Origin: Chryseobacterium indoltheticum
GTDB lineage: Bacteria > Bacteroidota > Bacteroidia > Flavobacteriales > Weeksellaceae
Direction of reading: 5' to 3'
DNA length: 64,000 bases
Assembly: GCF_003815915.1 (NCBI RefSeq)
Contig: NZ_CP033929.1
Span: 3,348,001 to 3,412,000 of the forward strand
The notes beneath the pieces are model-generated. The model was not told the origin of the DNA, searched no databases, and saw only the letters and a list, made by a program, of their open reading frames with translations. This document shows positions 8,222 to 16,174 of the stretch, one piece after another; position 1 is the first letter of the stretch, and each line of letters starts with the position of its first letter. The position numbers were made by a program, and so were the translations under genes.

Positions 8222-9148
8222 TTAAAACTTCAAATCACCATTTACTTCTCTTACCGCTTGTGCAGCTTCAGCAAATTTAGCTTTCTCTTCTTCAGTTAAA
8301 GTAATGTTTACGATGCTTTCGACACCGTTTTTCCCGATAATTGCAGGAACACCTAAACAGATATCGCTTTCGCCATATTCTCCGTCAAGCATTAATGAAC
8401 ATGGGATCATTTTCTTTTGGTCACAAGCGATTGCCTGAACCATTACAGAAACTGCCGCACCTGGAGCATACCAAGCTGAAGTACCTAATAATTTAGTTAA
8501 TGTAGCACCACCAACTTTAGTTTCTTCAATTACATATTTTTGTTTTGCTTCGTCAAGGAAGTCAGTTACAGGAACTCCGTTTCTTGTCGCTTTGCTCAAT
8601 AAAGGAAGCATTCCTGTATCACTGTGAGCAGCGATTACCATACCGTCAACATCAGAGATTGGAGCTTCTAAAGCTTCAGCCAATCTGTATTTGAATCTTG
8701 CAGAATCTAAAGCACCACCCATACCGATGATTTTGTGCTTAGGAAGACCTGAAGTTTTGTGTACCAAATAAGCCATAGTATCCATTGGGTTAGAAACCAC
8801 GATGATGATTACTTCAGGAGAATTTTTCACTAAGTTTTCAGTAACTTCTTTTACGATTCCCGCATTGATACCGATTAATTCTTCTCTGGTCATTCCCGGC
8901 TTTCTTGGGATACCAGAAGTGATTACTGCTACATGAGAACCTGCTGTTTTGCTGTAATCTCCTGTTGTACCGGTAATTTTTGTATCAAATCCGTTCAAAG
9001 ATGCAGTCTGCATCAAGTCCATTGCTTTTCCTTCAGCAAAACCTTCTTTGATATCTACTAAAACTACTTCTGAACAGAAGTCTTTCATTGCGATGTATTC
9101 TGCACAACTTGCACCTACAGCGCCTGCACCTACTACAGTTACTTTCAT
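8222..9148 (-). CDS. mdh: Malate dehydrogenase
   Basis: A 308-residue NAD-dependent malate dehydrogenase of the lactate-dehydrogenase-like group, oxidising malate to oxaloacetate in the citric acid cycle. The nucleotide fold starts at VTVVGAGAVGAS, the active-site loop is SGIPRKPGMTREEL (substrate-binding arginines), IIIVVSNPMDTM follows, and the catalytic His lies in VIAAHSDTGMLPL. The length is normal. It is transcribed alone from a good promoter 90 bases upstream and ends at a strong hairpin. Confidence 0.96.
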   Translation of the reverse strand: MKVTVVGAGAVGASCAEYIAMKDFCSEVVLVDIKEGFAEGKAMDLMQTASLNGFDTKITGTTGDYSKTAGSHVAVITSGIPRKPGMTREELIGINAGIVKEVTENLVKNSPEVIIIVVSNPMDTMAYLVHKTSGLPKHKIIGMGGALDSARFKYRLAEALEAPISDVDGMVIAAHSDTGMLPLLSKATRNGVPVTDFLDEAKQKYVIEETKVGGATLTKLLGTSAWYAPGAAVSVMVQAIACDQKKMIPCSLMLDGEYGESDICLGVPAIIGKNGVESIVNITLTEEEKAKFAEAAQAVREVNGDLKF

Positions 9149-9244
9149 AATATATTGATTTATTGTTTTTAATTGGCATTATGGAACTTTACAGTTTCAT
9201 AATACTTTTTTATTATTTATTTTGTTAGTTTAATTTTTGCTTCC

Positions 9245-9275
9245 CAAATGTACAAATTCCCGAAAAATTGAGCAA
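9245..9275 (-). promoter_or_regulatory. Promoter of mdh
   Basis: On the minus strand TTG (9275-9273), a 20-base spacer and TACATTTG (9252-9245) match the Bacteroidota consensus. The predicted start near 9238 gives a leader of about 90 bases before the mdh ATG. Confidence 0.6.
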
Positions 9276-9290
9276 TCTTTCGGGAATTTT
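9254..9290 (-). terminator. Terminator after the heme oxygenase operon
   Basis: A 12-base stem AAATTCCCGAAA/TTTCGGGAATTT (9254-9265 and 9278-9289), about 20 bases after the heme oxygenase stop. The downstream T tract on the minus strand is short, and the hairpin overlaps the mdh promoter spacer. Confidence 0.65.
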
Positions 9291-9308
9291 AATTATTATT
9301 TAAGAAAA

Positions 9309-9860
9309 TTAATTAACGTTTAGTAAAAACGTATATAATTTTTTGGCTCCGGATAGTACGTCGCTGTAGTTTTCTTCGGTAACTTCAGTATCCAGAACTT
9401 CTTTAAAGTTTTTCCACATTGGACCTGTATTTTCCTGATAGCATCCGAAAAAGTTGAAAGTTACATCATCAAAACCTTCAGTTTTAGAAAGTTGTTTTGC
9501 AATCACATTTCCACCCAAAGTAGATCCTTCAATTACATACATTGCTCCTAAAGCTTCATGCTCATTTGCCAATTCAAAATCATGAGAAGCAGTTTGGTTT
9601 TCTAAAGCTAAGCTTGCTAAATCTCTTTCAATTAATGGAAGTTTTACCCTTTTGTTTAACTGAAGTTTTTCTGAAAAGTTTTCACAAAGATTATTGAATA
9701 TTTTGTCTTCGCTGTGAAGAAGCATCAAATAATTGGTATTGATAATTTTTTTATAATCTTCTAAGCTGAAAGTTTTATTAAAAATTTTCTCAGAATTAAA
9801 AAGCTTTTCAGCTGCATCGTGATACTCCGCTGTATTTTTTTTTAGATATTCAGATACCAT
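9309..9860 (-). CDS. bphO: Biliverdin-producing heme oxygenase
   Basis: A 183-residue heme oxygenase that opens heme to biliverdin, iron and CO. The proximal heme-ligand His is in AEYHDAAEK near residue 14, and the distal helix reads GAMYVIEGSTLGGNVIAKQL, typical of the BphO branch. The gene begins 9 bases after the stop of the bacteriophytochrome kinase gene, so the two form an operon. The logical role is to supply the biliverdin chromophore to that photoreceptor. Use in iron scavenging is possible but there is no heme-uptake gene nearby. Confidence 0.93.
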   Translation of the reverse strand: MVSEYLKKNTAEYHDAAEKLFNSEKIFNKTFSLEDYKKIINTNYLMLLHSEDKIFNNLCENFSEKLQLNKRVKLPLIERDLASLALENQTASHDFELANEHEALGAMYVIEGSTLGGNVIAKQLSKTEGFDDVTFNFFGCYQENTGPMWKNFKEVLDTEVTEENYSDVLSGAKKLYTFLLNVN

Positions 9861-9869
9861 ATTTTTGTT

Positions 9870-12077
9870 TTAAAGTTTCACAAATTTAGGTTTTTGAAAC
9901 GTTAAAATAAAGCAAGTACCATCTTTAGTGCTTTCATAATCTACATTTCCGCCGAGCCTGTTCATTATCCTGTGAACGATCGAAAGGCCTACTCCATTTC
10001 CTTTAAACTTTTTGGCATTATCCATACGGTTGAAAATTTTGAACATTTTATGTTTATTTTCTTCCGGAATTCCGATGCCGTTGTCTTTTATACGATAGAT
10101 AATTTTATCGCCGGCTTCGGTACCTTCTATTTCGATAATAGGCTGTTCCTGATCCGATGAATATTTTACGGCATTATTGATTATATTCAAAAATACCTGA
10201 TGTAACATTGTTTTATCGGCCAGAACTTCCGGACATTCTTTAATTACCACCATACTTTTACGGCTGTCGTACATAATCTTTGCATTTTCCGTAATTTTCT
10301 GAATGGTCTGATTGGTTTCGATGGTCTCAAGCTTTATTTCGCTGTGTTTTGCGCGGCTCAGCTGAAGCACATTCTGCATCATCTCTGCCATATTATCGAT
10401 CTCACCAATGATAGATTTTATTTTATTTTTATCTTTCTCATCTATATCTCCCAAGCTGTTGAGCAGCATCTGCGCATTGAGTTTCATCACAGTAAGCGGA
10501 GTTCCCAAATCGTGTGAAATGGTGTACGAAAAACTGTCTAGTTCTTCATTCACTTTTTTCAGCTGATCATTTAGCTTTTTTATGGTAATATACTGTTTGT
10601 GAGAAGTTTCAAAAATAAGATCCCGAATAAGATGTACAGCAATTTGGTTTTTGGAACTCCATCTTTTTGATTTTCCTTTTATATTTTCAATAAAAACCTT
10701 AAAAGATTCTCTTGGCGAAACCGTTGTCATCTCTTCCCCGTTTTTTGAGAAAGTATTAACCTTTTTTTCGGGATTTCCTGCCCAGCTGATATGTTCATCA
10801 AACTCTTTTCTGAACCAGATTAAAATCTCTTTTTTACTTCTTTCAATAAAATATATAATAATTCCTGCTGCATCAGAATTCAGCCCCAGCTCTTTGCCGT
10901 AATCTTTCAGAAAACGATTGCTTATAAAGACATTATCTGAGGTATTTTCATAGGCCCATCCTACAATTTTATTGATGATTTCCCGATCTGGGGTAGCTCC
11001 GTCGGTTACAATATCATTGTCTGAAATAATTGCCAATCCGTCAGCTTTTGGCATAAGTCTAAGCTGCGATTTATTAAAATCCAAAGAATCGAATAAAGTA
11101 CCGTATTCCAAAAATTCAGATTTTAGAGCAGATAATCTTTCGTTCAGATCTATTCTATATTCTAATTCTTTTTTAGATTTAAAAGACGAATAAGCGTTAG
11201 ATGCCAAAACAGTGAAAATGCCTGCCTGCACACGATCTTCGAGATCGATATGTTTCGGTTCAGAATTTTGGCAGGTCACCAATCCCCACAATTGATCATC
11301 AATGATAATCGAAATGCTGAAACTTGATGAAGCTCCTGAATTTTTGATGTATTGCCCATGTATAGGCGACATTGCTCTGCAAGCTGCAAAGGTAAGATCT
11401 ATATTTCTTTCTTCGCGACTGAGAATACGAACAGGCTCGGTATGAACATTAGAAAATATTCTTTTTCTTTTCTTTTTGTAGAGTTCACGGGCTTGTCTCG
11501 GAATGTCGTGTTCGGGATAATGAAGTCCTAAATAGCTTTCCAGATGACTGTTTGTTTTTTCTGAAATTACTTTTCCGGAACCGTCATTCATAAATTTATA
11601 GACCATGATCCGGTCATAATTTATAATATTAAAAATAGTATTGAGGAGTTGATCCCAAATCCCCTGTTCGTTATCAATGATATAAAAATTATCATATTTA
11701 TTGGTAATACGCTTAAGAGGGTTTTCAATAACCGCCTCAAACTCCAGAAAAATATAATCATTTGCTCTGAAAACCGAAAAGTGATATTGTTTGTCGTTGA
11801 TTACAATTTTGTCGAAATAAGTTTCATTTTCTCTTTTTGAAAGAAATCCTGCATCTTTAAAAATATCAGAATCGATCACGGTTTTAAAAACCTCAGGAAA
11901 CTGCGAAAGCTTTTTTCCAAAAAGATCTTCACTGCGTTCTACTTTGAAAACATCTGCGATATTTTCGCTGAAGAAGGTAATGGTAAGGGAAGTTGTCTCG
12001 ATGCCAATTAAATATCCAAAACTTTGTATATAGCCAGGAATATGAATGGGCTCATCATGACATTCAACAAAATTCAT
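9870..12077 (-). CDS. bphP: Bacteriophytochrome sensor histidine kinase
   Basis: A 735-residue red/far-red photoreceptor kinase. Order: PAS (1-120) with the biliverdin-attachment Cys6 before EPIHIPGYIQSFG; GAF (about 130-300) with YPEHDIPRQARELY (Asp191, the chromophore-contacting DIP motif) and AACRAMSPIHGQYI; PHY (about 310-480); a HisKA domain with ISHDLGTPLT (phospho-acceptor His522); then an ATPase domain with NIINNAVKYS and DNGIGIPEENK. The heme oxygenase gene that makes its chromophore follows in the same operon. No response regulator is fused or adjacent; a stand-alone receiver at 19469 is a conceivable partner but that is speculation. It probably acts as a soluble dimer. Confidence 0.96.
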   Translation of the reverse strand: MNFVECHDEPIHIPGYIQSFGYLIGIETTSLTITFFSENIADVFKVERSEDLFGKKLSQFPEVFKTVIDSDIFKDAGFLSKRENETYFDKIVINDKQYHFSVFRANDYIFLEFEAVIENPLKRITNKYDNFYIIDNEQGIWDQLLNTIFNIINYDRIMVYKFMNDGSGKVISEKTNSHLESYLGLHYPEHDIPRQARELYKKKRKRIFSNVHTEPVRILSREERNIDLTFAACRAMSPIHGQYIKNSGASSSFSISIIIDDQLWGLVTCQNSEPKHIDLEDRVQAGIFTVLASNAYSSFKSKKELEYRIDLNERLSALKSEFLEYGTLFDSLDFNKSQLRLMPKADGLAIISDNDIVTDGATPDREIINKIVGWAYENTSDNVFISNRFLKDYGKELGLNSDAAGIIIYFIERSKKEILIWFRKEFDEHISWAGNPEKKVNTFSKNGEEMTTVSPRESFKVFIENIKGKSKRWSSKNQIAVHLIRDLIFETSHKQYITIKKLNDQLKKVNEELDSFSYTISHDLGTPLTVMKLNAQMLLNSLGDIDEKDKNKIKSIIGEIDNMAEMMQNVLQLSRAKHSEIKLETIETNQTIQKITENAKIMYDSRKSMVVIKECPEVLADKTMLHQVFLNIINNAVKYSSDQEQPIIEIEGTEAGDKIIYRIKDNGIGIPEENKHKMFKIFNRMDNAKKFKGNGVGLSIVHRIMNRLGGNVDYESTKDGTCFILTFQKPKFVKL

Positions 12078-12094
12078 AATATGCTAATAAAGAT

Positions 12095-12102
12095 CAAAGA
12101 TA
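12095..12102 (-). promoter_or_regulatory. Possible -7 box of the bphP-bphO operon
   Basis: TATCTTTG on the minus strand matches TAnnTTTG and lies 18 bases before the bphP ATG. No clear -33 TTG is seen at the expected distance, so support is moderate. Confidence 0.4.
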
Positions 12103-12600
12103 ACTAAATAATATCCTATATAACATTCGTGTGGTATGTAAGGTTAAACTTCTCCTTAATAATTAACAAGAATTATGATTTATTAAAATAAAAATAGAAT
12201 TTAATTAATTAAAATCTAATCATAACTCATAATTATTAGCAAATTTATTAACATTACAAAAATAATTTATAATATATATCATTTATTTCACCTCTTTTAC
12301 TTCTGCCTTAGACCATTGGTTTTCAAGAGATAAACATGTTTTTATCTTAAGGAATCGAGCATATTAATCTGTGAAATATTCTTTCAGACAATCTAAATTT
12401 TTTATCGGAACAATTGTCGGAGATTGTATATCATTTGTGGGTTTTAACGGAAGAGGTTTATTTTAATATCATTATTGATGTTTGATGTTCAATAATTCCG
12501 TAGCGAATTTCCGGTTCAAAAAAAATCCATTGTTTTTACAGGACGGCAAAGTTGGTCCCGAATTTTTCATTAACTATTCGAAATTTATCTTAAGTGATCT
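12103..12600. other. Intergenic stretch with no gene seen
   Basis: About 500 AT-rich bases upstream of bphP and downstream of the nucleoid-associated protein gene. I see no credible ORF, terminator or RNA. A short palindromic patch, CGGAACAATTGTCGG-like, near 12406 is not convincing as a site. Confidence 0.5.
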
Positions 12601-13614
12601 CTATACTTCTTTATCAAAATAAAGCATATAAAATTTCCCTTTCTCATCCTGCCCTTGCTCAAGCATTTTTCGATCTCCATGAATGTAGATGTGAAAATTT
12701 TTATCTAATTTAATTATACTTTTGAAATGTCGCTGCGTCTTTTTCACCGCCGCTTCACTGATCGGGAATTCTTCAGCAATATTGATCTGCATTTCCTGTT
12801 CGTAATCGGTTTTATAATTGTTAAAACTTTCGATTACATGCTCGTCTTTCAGTACTTCAGCAGCAAACTCATCCAGCTTAAATTCTTCTTTCTCCTTGAA
12901 AAAATTAATAGACTGGTTCAAAAAGTCAGCCTGATCTGCTCTTGAAACTTCAAATTCCTGAGGAAGCTGTTTTGTGATATAGTCTTTGTAAACCATTAAA
13001 GCTTCCTGCGTGTGGAAATACTCATCATCACGCTGTTTTACCTTTAAAAAATCTTCAAACCAGTAATACATATCTCCGTTTTTGTTGTTATCAACCACGG
13101 AAAGTACATATCCACTTTCTTTATTGTTATTGTAAATTAAAGCGGCTTTATCAATTTTAGACAAACTGATTCCCTGATCTTTTTCAATCTCAAAAGTTTC
13201 ATTTTTGGGGAATATTTTTAAGAAAGAATCTCTTTTTTCGGTTTTAAAGATTCCGATTTTGTCTACTCTTTCCTCGCTTTCTCTTTCGTCTTCAAAGAAA
13301 ACAATAAACAATTCTCCGCCCTGAACTCTTGGATTTTCTGCAGCTTCGAAAAGATGCTTAGCAATATTCTCTGCCTCCCAAAGAAACTTGGCTTTATCAT
13401 CAAAAATCTCAGACACGGAACTGAAAACCGGATTGTTTACCAAATAAGAATCGCTGTAGAATTGGTAGGTTTCTTCAGTTTTAAAAGAGCCTAAAAAATA
13501 ATTCTCCAGCAGCTCTACCGTACCTTCATCGAGCTGAAGCTCTTCCTGTGAAAGTATAAGTGATTCTCCGTTGATTTTATTTCCGACTCTGTGGACTACT
13601 ATTTTTGTAAACAT
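12601..13614 (-). CDS. Nucleoid-associated protein, NdpA/YejK family
   Basis: A 337-residue protein of the 37-kDa nucleoid-associated family (NdpA/YejK). Features are the N-terminal KIVVHRVGNKINGE segment, an acidic middle and a C-terminal FHIYIHGDRKML motif, all in the expected order and at the usual length. Members bind the nucleoid; a precise role is not established. It stands alone, with a 484-base gap upstream and a 520-base gap downstream. Confidence 0.85.
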   Translation of the reverse strand: MFTKIVVHRVGNKINGESLILSQEELQLDEGTVELLENYFLGSFKTEETYQFYSDSYLVNNPVFSSVSEIFDDKAKFLWEAENIAKHLFEAAENPRVQGGELFIVFFEDERESEERVDKIGIFKTEKRDSFLKIFPKNETFEIEKDQGISLSKIDKAALIYNNNKESGYVLSVVDNNKNGDMYYWFEDFLKVKQRDDEYFHTQEALMVYKDYITKQLPQEFEVSRADQADFLNQSINFFKEKEEFKLDEFAAEVLKDEHVIESFNNYKTDYEQEMQINIAEEFPISEAAVKKTQRHFKSIIKLDKNFHIYIHGDRKMLEQGQDEKGKFYMLYFDKEV

Positions 13615-14098
13615 CTCTGATTTTTATGGACTGCAAATATATTTATTCTGAAAATTAAAACGGAATAAATCTCTCTTTTCTTTAATTCCGAAAAATAAAA
13701 TTACGACTCGTTATGCTATGACATTTGACTTCATCGAATATTCGATTTCATTTAGCAAAGAAATACAAAAACATAAATGATCAGTCAATTGAAGATATAT
13801 GCAAAATACAGTATGGGTAAATTATATAAAAATTTAAAATAAATTTCAGCATCGTCATTTAAATGATTCATTACAAAACAATAAAAACCAATCTCAATTA
13901 ATTACATTAAAAATCAACTCGTTACATTTTTAATCACTAAACAAAGAAATAAAAAGCACATGAAACAGGCATTAGTAAATGATTTGTTAACAGATAAACA
14001 TTAAAATAAAATTCATACAAAAAGCAATTTTTTAATATTACACAGAAGAAATTGGTACAGTTTTGGCTAATACAAGAATGTTTTGAAAAATATTTAAA
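13615..14098. other. AT-rich divergent intergenic stretch, no gene seen
   Basis: This gap separates two divergent genes (13614 leftward, 14099 rightward), so it must hold both promoters, but I find no clear TTG/TAnnTTTG pair. It is very AT-rich with long A and T tracts and no convincing ORF or hairpin. Confidence 0.5.
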
Positions 14099-14497
14099 AT
14101 GAAGAATATTGAGAAGAAAGTAATTAATGAAGATGGAGCAATTGAGCATTTAAAAGTATTCTATCCTACATTACAACAAGAAATAGTGCAACTTTCAGCA
14201 CAGAATAATTTTGCAGGAGCAATTCAGGCAACTATTAATCACATGAAAAACCTTTTGCAGGAATCGAAGATTAATATTGTAAACCACAACATCAAAATGA
14301 TGGGCTGGCTATATGTAAACGGAACACAAACTGTAAAACAGATTATTGAGAATCTTTTCGTAAGATCTTTCACAAGCTTTAAAAAACAAACCGACACCCA
14401 TCAATGGAATATATTATATCAATATATGCCGGTAAGCTTTCAAAGAATTTATGTAAAGCAGGTAAAAATGGATGAAATCCTATTCAAGAGACACTAA
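14099..14497 (+). CDS. Small protein of unknown function
   Basis: A 132-residue, predicted all-helical cytoplasmic protein with no signal peptide or membrane segment. The segment LKVFYPTLQQEIVQLS followed by AGAIQATINHMKNLL suggests a helical bundle. The C-terminal part has the aromatic-rich YQYMPVSFQRIYVKQ. I do not recognise the family. The gene is single and ends before a good terminator. Confidence 0.65.
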   Translation: MKNIEKKVINEDGAIEHLKVFYPTLQQEIVQLSAQNNFAGAIQATINHMKNLLQESKINIVNHNIKMMGWLYVNGTQTVKQIIENLFVRSFTSFKKQTDTHQWNILYQYMPVSFQRIYVKQVKMDEILFKRH

Positions 14498-14516
14498 ATC
14501 ATATCATATATCACGA

Positions 14517-14547
14517 AAAATCCCGGGGCACATTGCTTCGGGATTTT
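14517..14547. terminator. Bidirectional terminator
   Basis: Nine-base stem AAAATCCCG/CGGGATTTT (14517-14525 and 14539-14547), with a T run on each strand. It serves both the small plus-strand gene and the convergent SusCD operon. Confidence 0.8.
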
Positions 14548-14624
14548 CTATTTTTATGAAATTGATGCTGATGATATCCATATTCAAAAAAGCTTACGAA
14601 TATCATCAACTTATATTATACCTT

Positions 14625-16163
14625 TTAAGGATTCTGATCATATCCTGCAACCTGAATCTGAGACAAAGGAATCTGATACAGATAATCGTTGGTAGTAATG
14701 GTAAAATTATAATTAAGCTGTGCTGCAGCTTGATTGATAACCGATACTCCGGCATTCCAGCGTACCAAATCATGCCAATAAACACCCTCCCCGGCGAACT
14801 CTACTCTTCTCTCTTTGCGAAGCGCAGTTGTAAAATCGTTAGCTGATATCGATGTGGAAACCCCAGCAAGGCCTGCTCTCTGGCGAATTCTGTTTAAATA
14901 CGGAACTGCTGCCGCTGTATTTCCCTGACTATTTAAAATCTCAGCATACATCAACAGAACGTCTGCATAACGTATAATCGGGAAGTTGATCGGCCAGTCA
15001 TAACGATTGGTCAAAACAATTCCTTTTTCACGGAATTTTACGAAAAATTTAGCCTGATCCGGCTGTCCGTTTTGTGCGATGAAGCTTGTTTTAATTGTTA
15101 GCGGAAGTCTTAAATCTCCTGGTTCATACGTGTCAATTAATGATTGCGAAACACCCAATTCCGCAGAACTGAATAAACTTCCTTGTGGATTATAAAAAGG
15201 ATCTGCCACTCCGAAATTAGGCGAAACATAACTCGGCAAGTACGAACCTTGTGACAAACCGCCGCTGATGTGTTGAATTTCGAAAATATGATACTTATTG
15301 TCATTAGCACTTTTAAATAAATCTGCATAATTCGGAGCAAATGTAACAAACTGACCTTCTCCCTGAATCACTGTAAATAAATGATCTTTCGCTTTTGCTA
15401 CATACGCACCGTTATTGAGCGGATAACCGGAACCTGTAAGATAAATTCTCCCTAACATTGCATGAGCCGCCGATTTTGTTATTCTTCCTTTATTAGCCGC
15501 ATCGTAGACATTTTTTAGACCTCCAATAGATGATTCAATTTCTGAAGTAATGAAATTATAAAGCGTTGCCAAATCTGTTCTTGGAATGGTAGCCGCCTCT
15601 TCCGGGCTCACCGGATGATCTATTAAAGGAACTTTCCCAAAACTGCGCATCAGCTCAAAATAAGCATACGCTCTCAGAAAACGAGCTTCAGAACGATATT
15701 GTTCTTTTGTTGCAGGATCTGCAAAAGGCACGGCATCTATTCTTGATAAAAGCATGTTGGCATACGAAATCTGTTGATAGGCATCTTCCCAAAGGACTTC
15801 CATCTCTTCTGTGGAAGAAGTATCCTGAAAACGGTTGATGGCGTAGTAATCTCTATTTCCGTTTTGAGAAATTGCATTAAAGTTATTAGAACGGACTTCT
15901 GATGCCAATAAATAAAAATTAACATCATACCCGCCTCTTGATGAAGCATTAATCATTGCAGAATATACTCCCGACAATGCCTGCTGAATTTGTAATTCTG
16001 TGGTGTAAAAAGAGTTTTGGGTAATATTATTTTCCGGCTCGAGCCTTAAATCATCTTCACAGCTAACCGTACCTAATGCTAAGGCTCCAAAAATTAAGGC
16101 TTTACCTAAAGTTCTGACGTTAAATTGTAGAAAGGGTATATTTTTTTTATAAGTAATTTTCAT
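14625..16163 (-). CDS. SusD/RagB-family nutrient-binding outer-membrane lipoprotein
   Basis: A 512-residue surface lipoprotein. The signal ends in a lipobox (LGTVSC, Cys near residue 35), followed by the typical SusD start EDDLRLEPENNITQNSFYTT. Tetratricopeptide-like helices carry AYFELMRSFGKVPLID, and the C-terminal end has RYADVLLMYAEILN and LRKERRVEFAGEGVYWHDLVRW, hallmarks of the SusD/RagB family. It lids the SusC channel and binds glycan or peptide ligands. It follows the SusC gene by 11 bases. No glycosidase, sulfatase or peptidase gene is next to it, so the nutrient cannot be inferred. Confidence 0.95.
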   Translation of the reverse strand: MKITYKKNIPFLQFNVRTLGKALIFGALALGTVSCEDDLRLEPENNITQNSFYTTELQIQQALSGVYSAMINASSRGGYDVNFYLLASEVRSNNFNAISQNGNRDYYAINRFQDTSSTEEMEVLWEDAYQQISYANMLLSRIDAVPFADPATKEQYRSEARFLRAYAYFELMRSFGKVPLIDHPVSPEEAATIPRTDLATLYNFITSEIESSIGGLKNVYDAANKGRITKSAAHAMLGRIYLTGSGYPLNNGAYVAKAKDHLFTVIQGEGQFVTFAPNYADLFKSANDNKYHIFEIQHISGGLSQGSYLPSYVSPNFGVADPFYNPQGSLFSSAELGVSQSLIDTYEPGDLRLPLTIKTSFIAQNGQPDQAKFFVKFREKGIVLTNRYDWPINFPIIRYADVLLMYAEILNSQGNTAAAVPYLNRIRQRAGLAGVSTSISANDFTTALRKERRVEFAGEGVYWHDLVRWNAGVSVINQAAAQLNYNFTITTNDYLYQIPLSQIQVAGYDQNP

Positions 16164-16174
16164 TTTTTTTAAAT

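Noticed and set aside
14472..14846. 124-residue plus-strand open frame
   Set aside because: It runs through the terminator and then antisense to the SusD gene; the SusD reading is certain.
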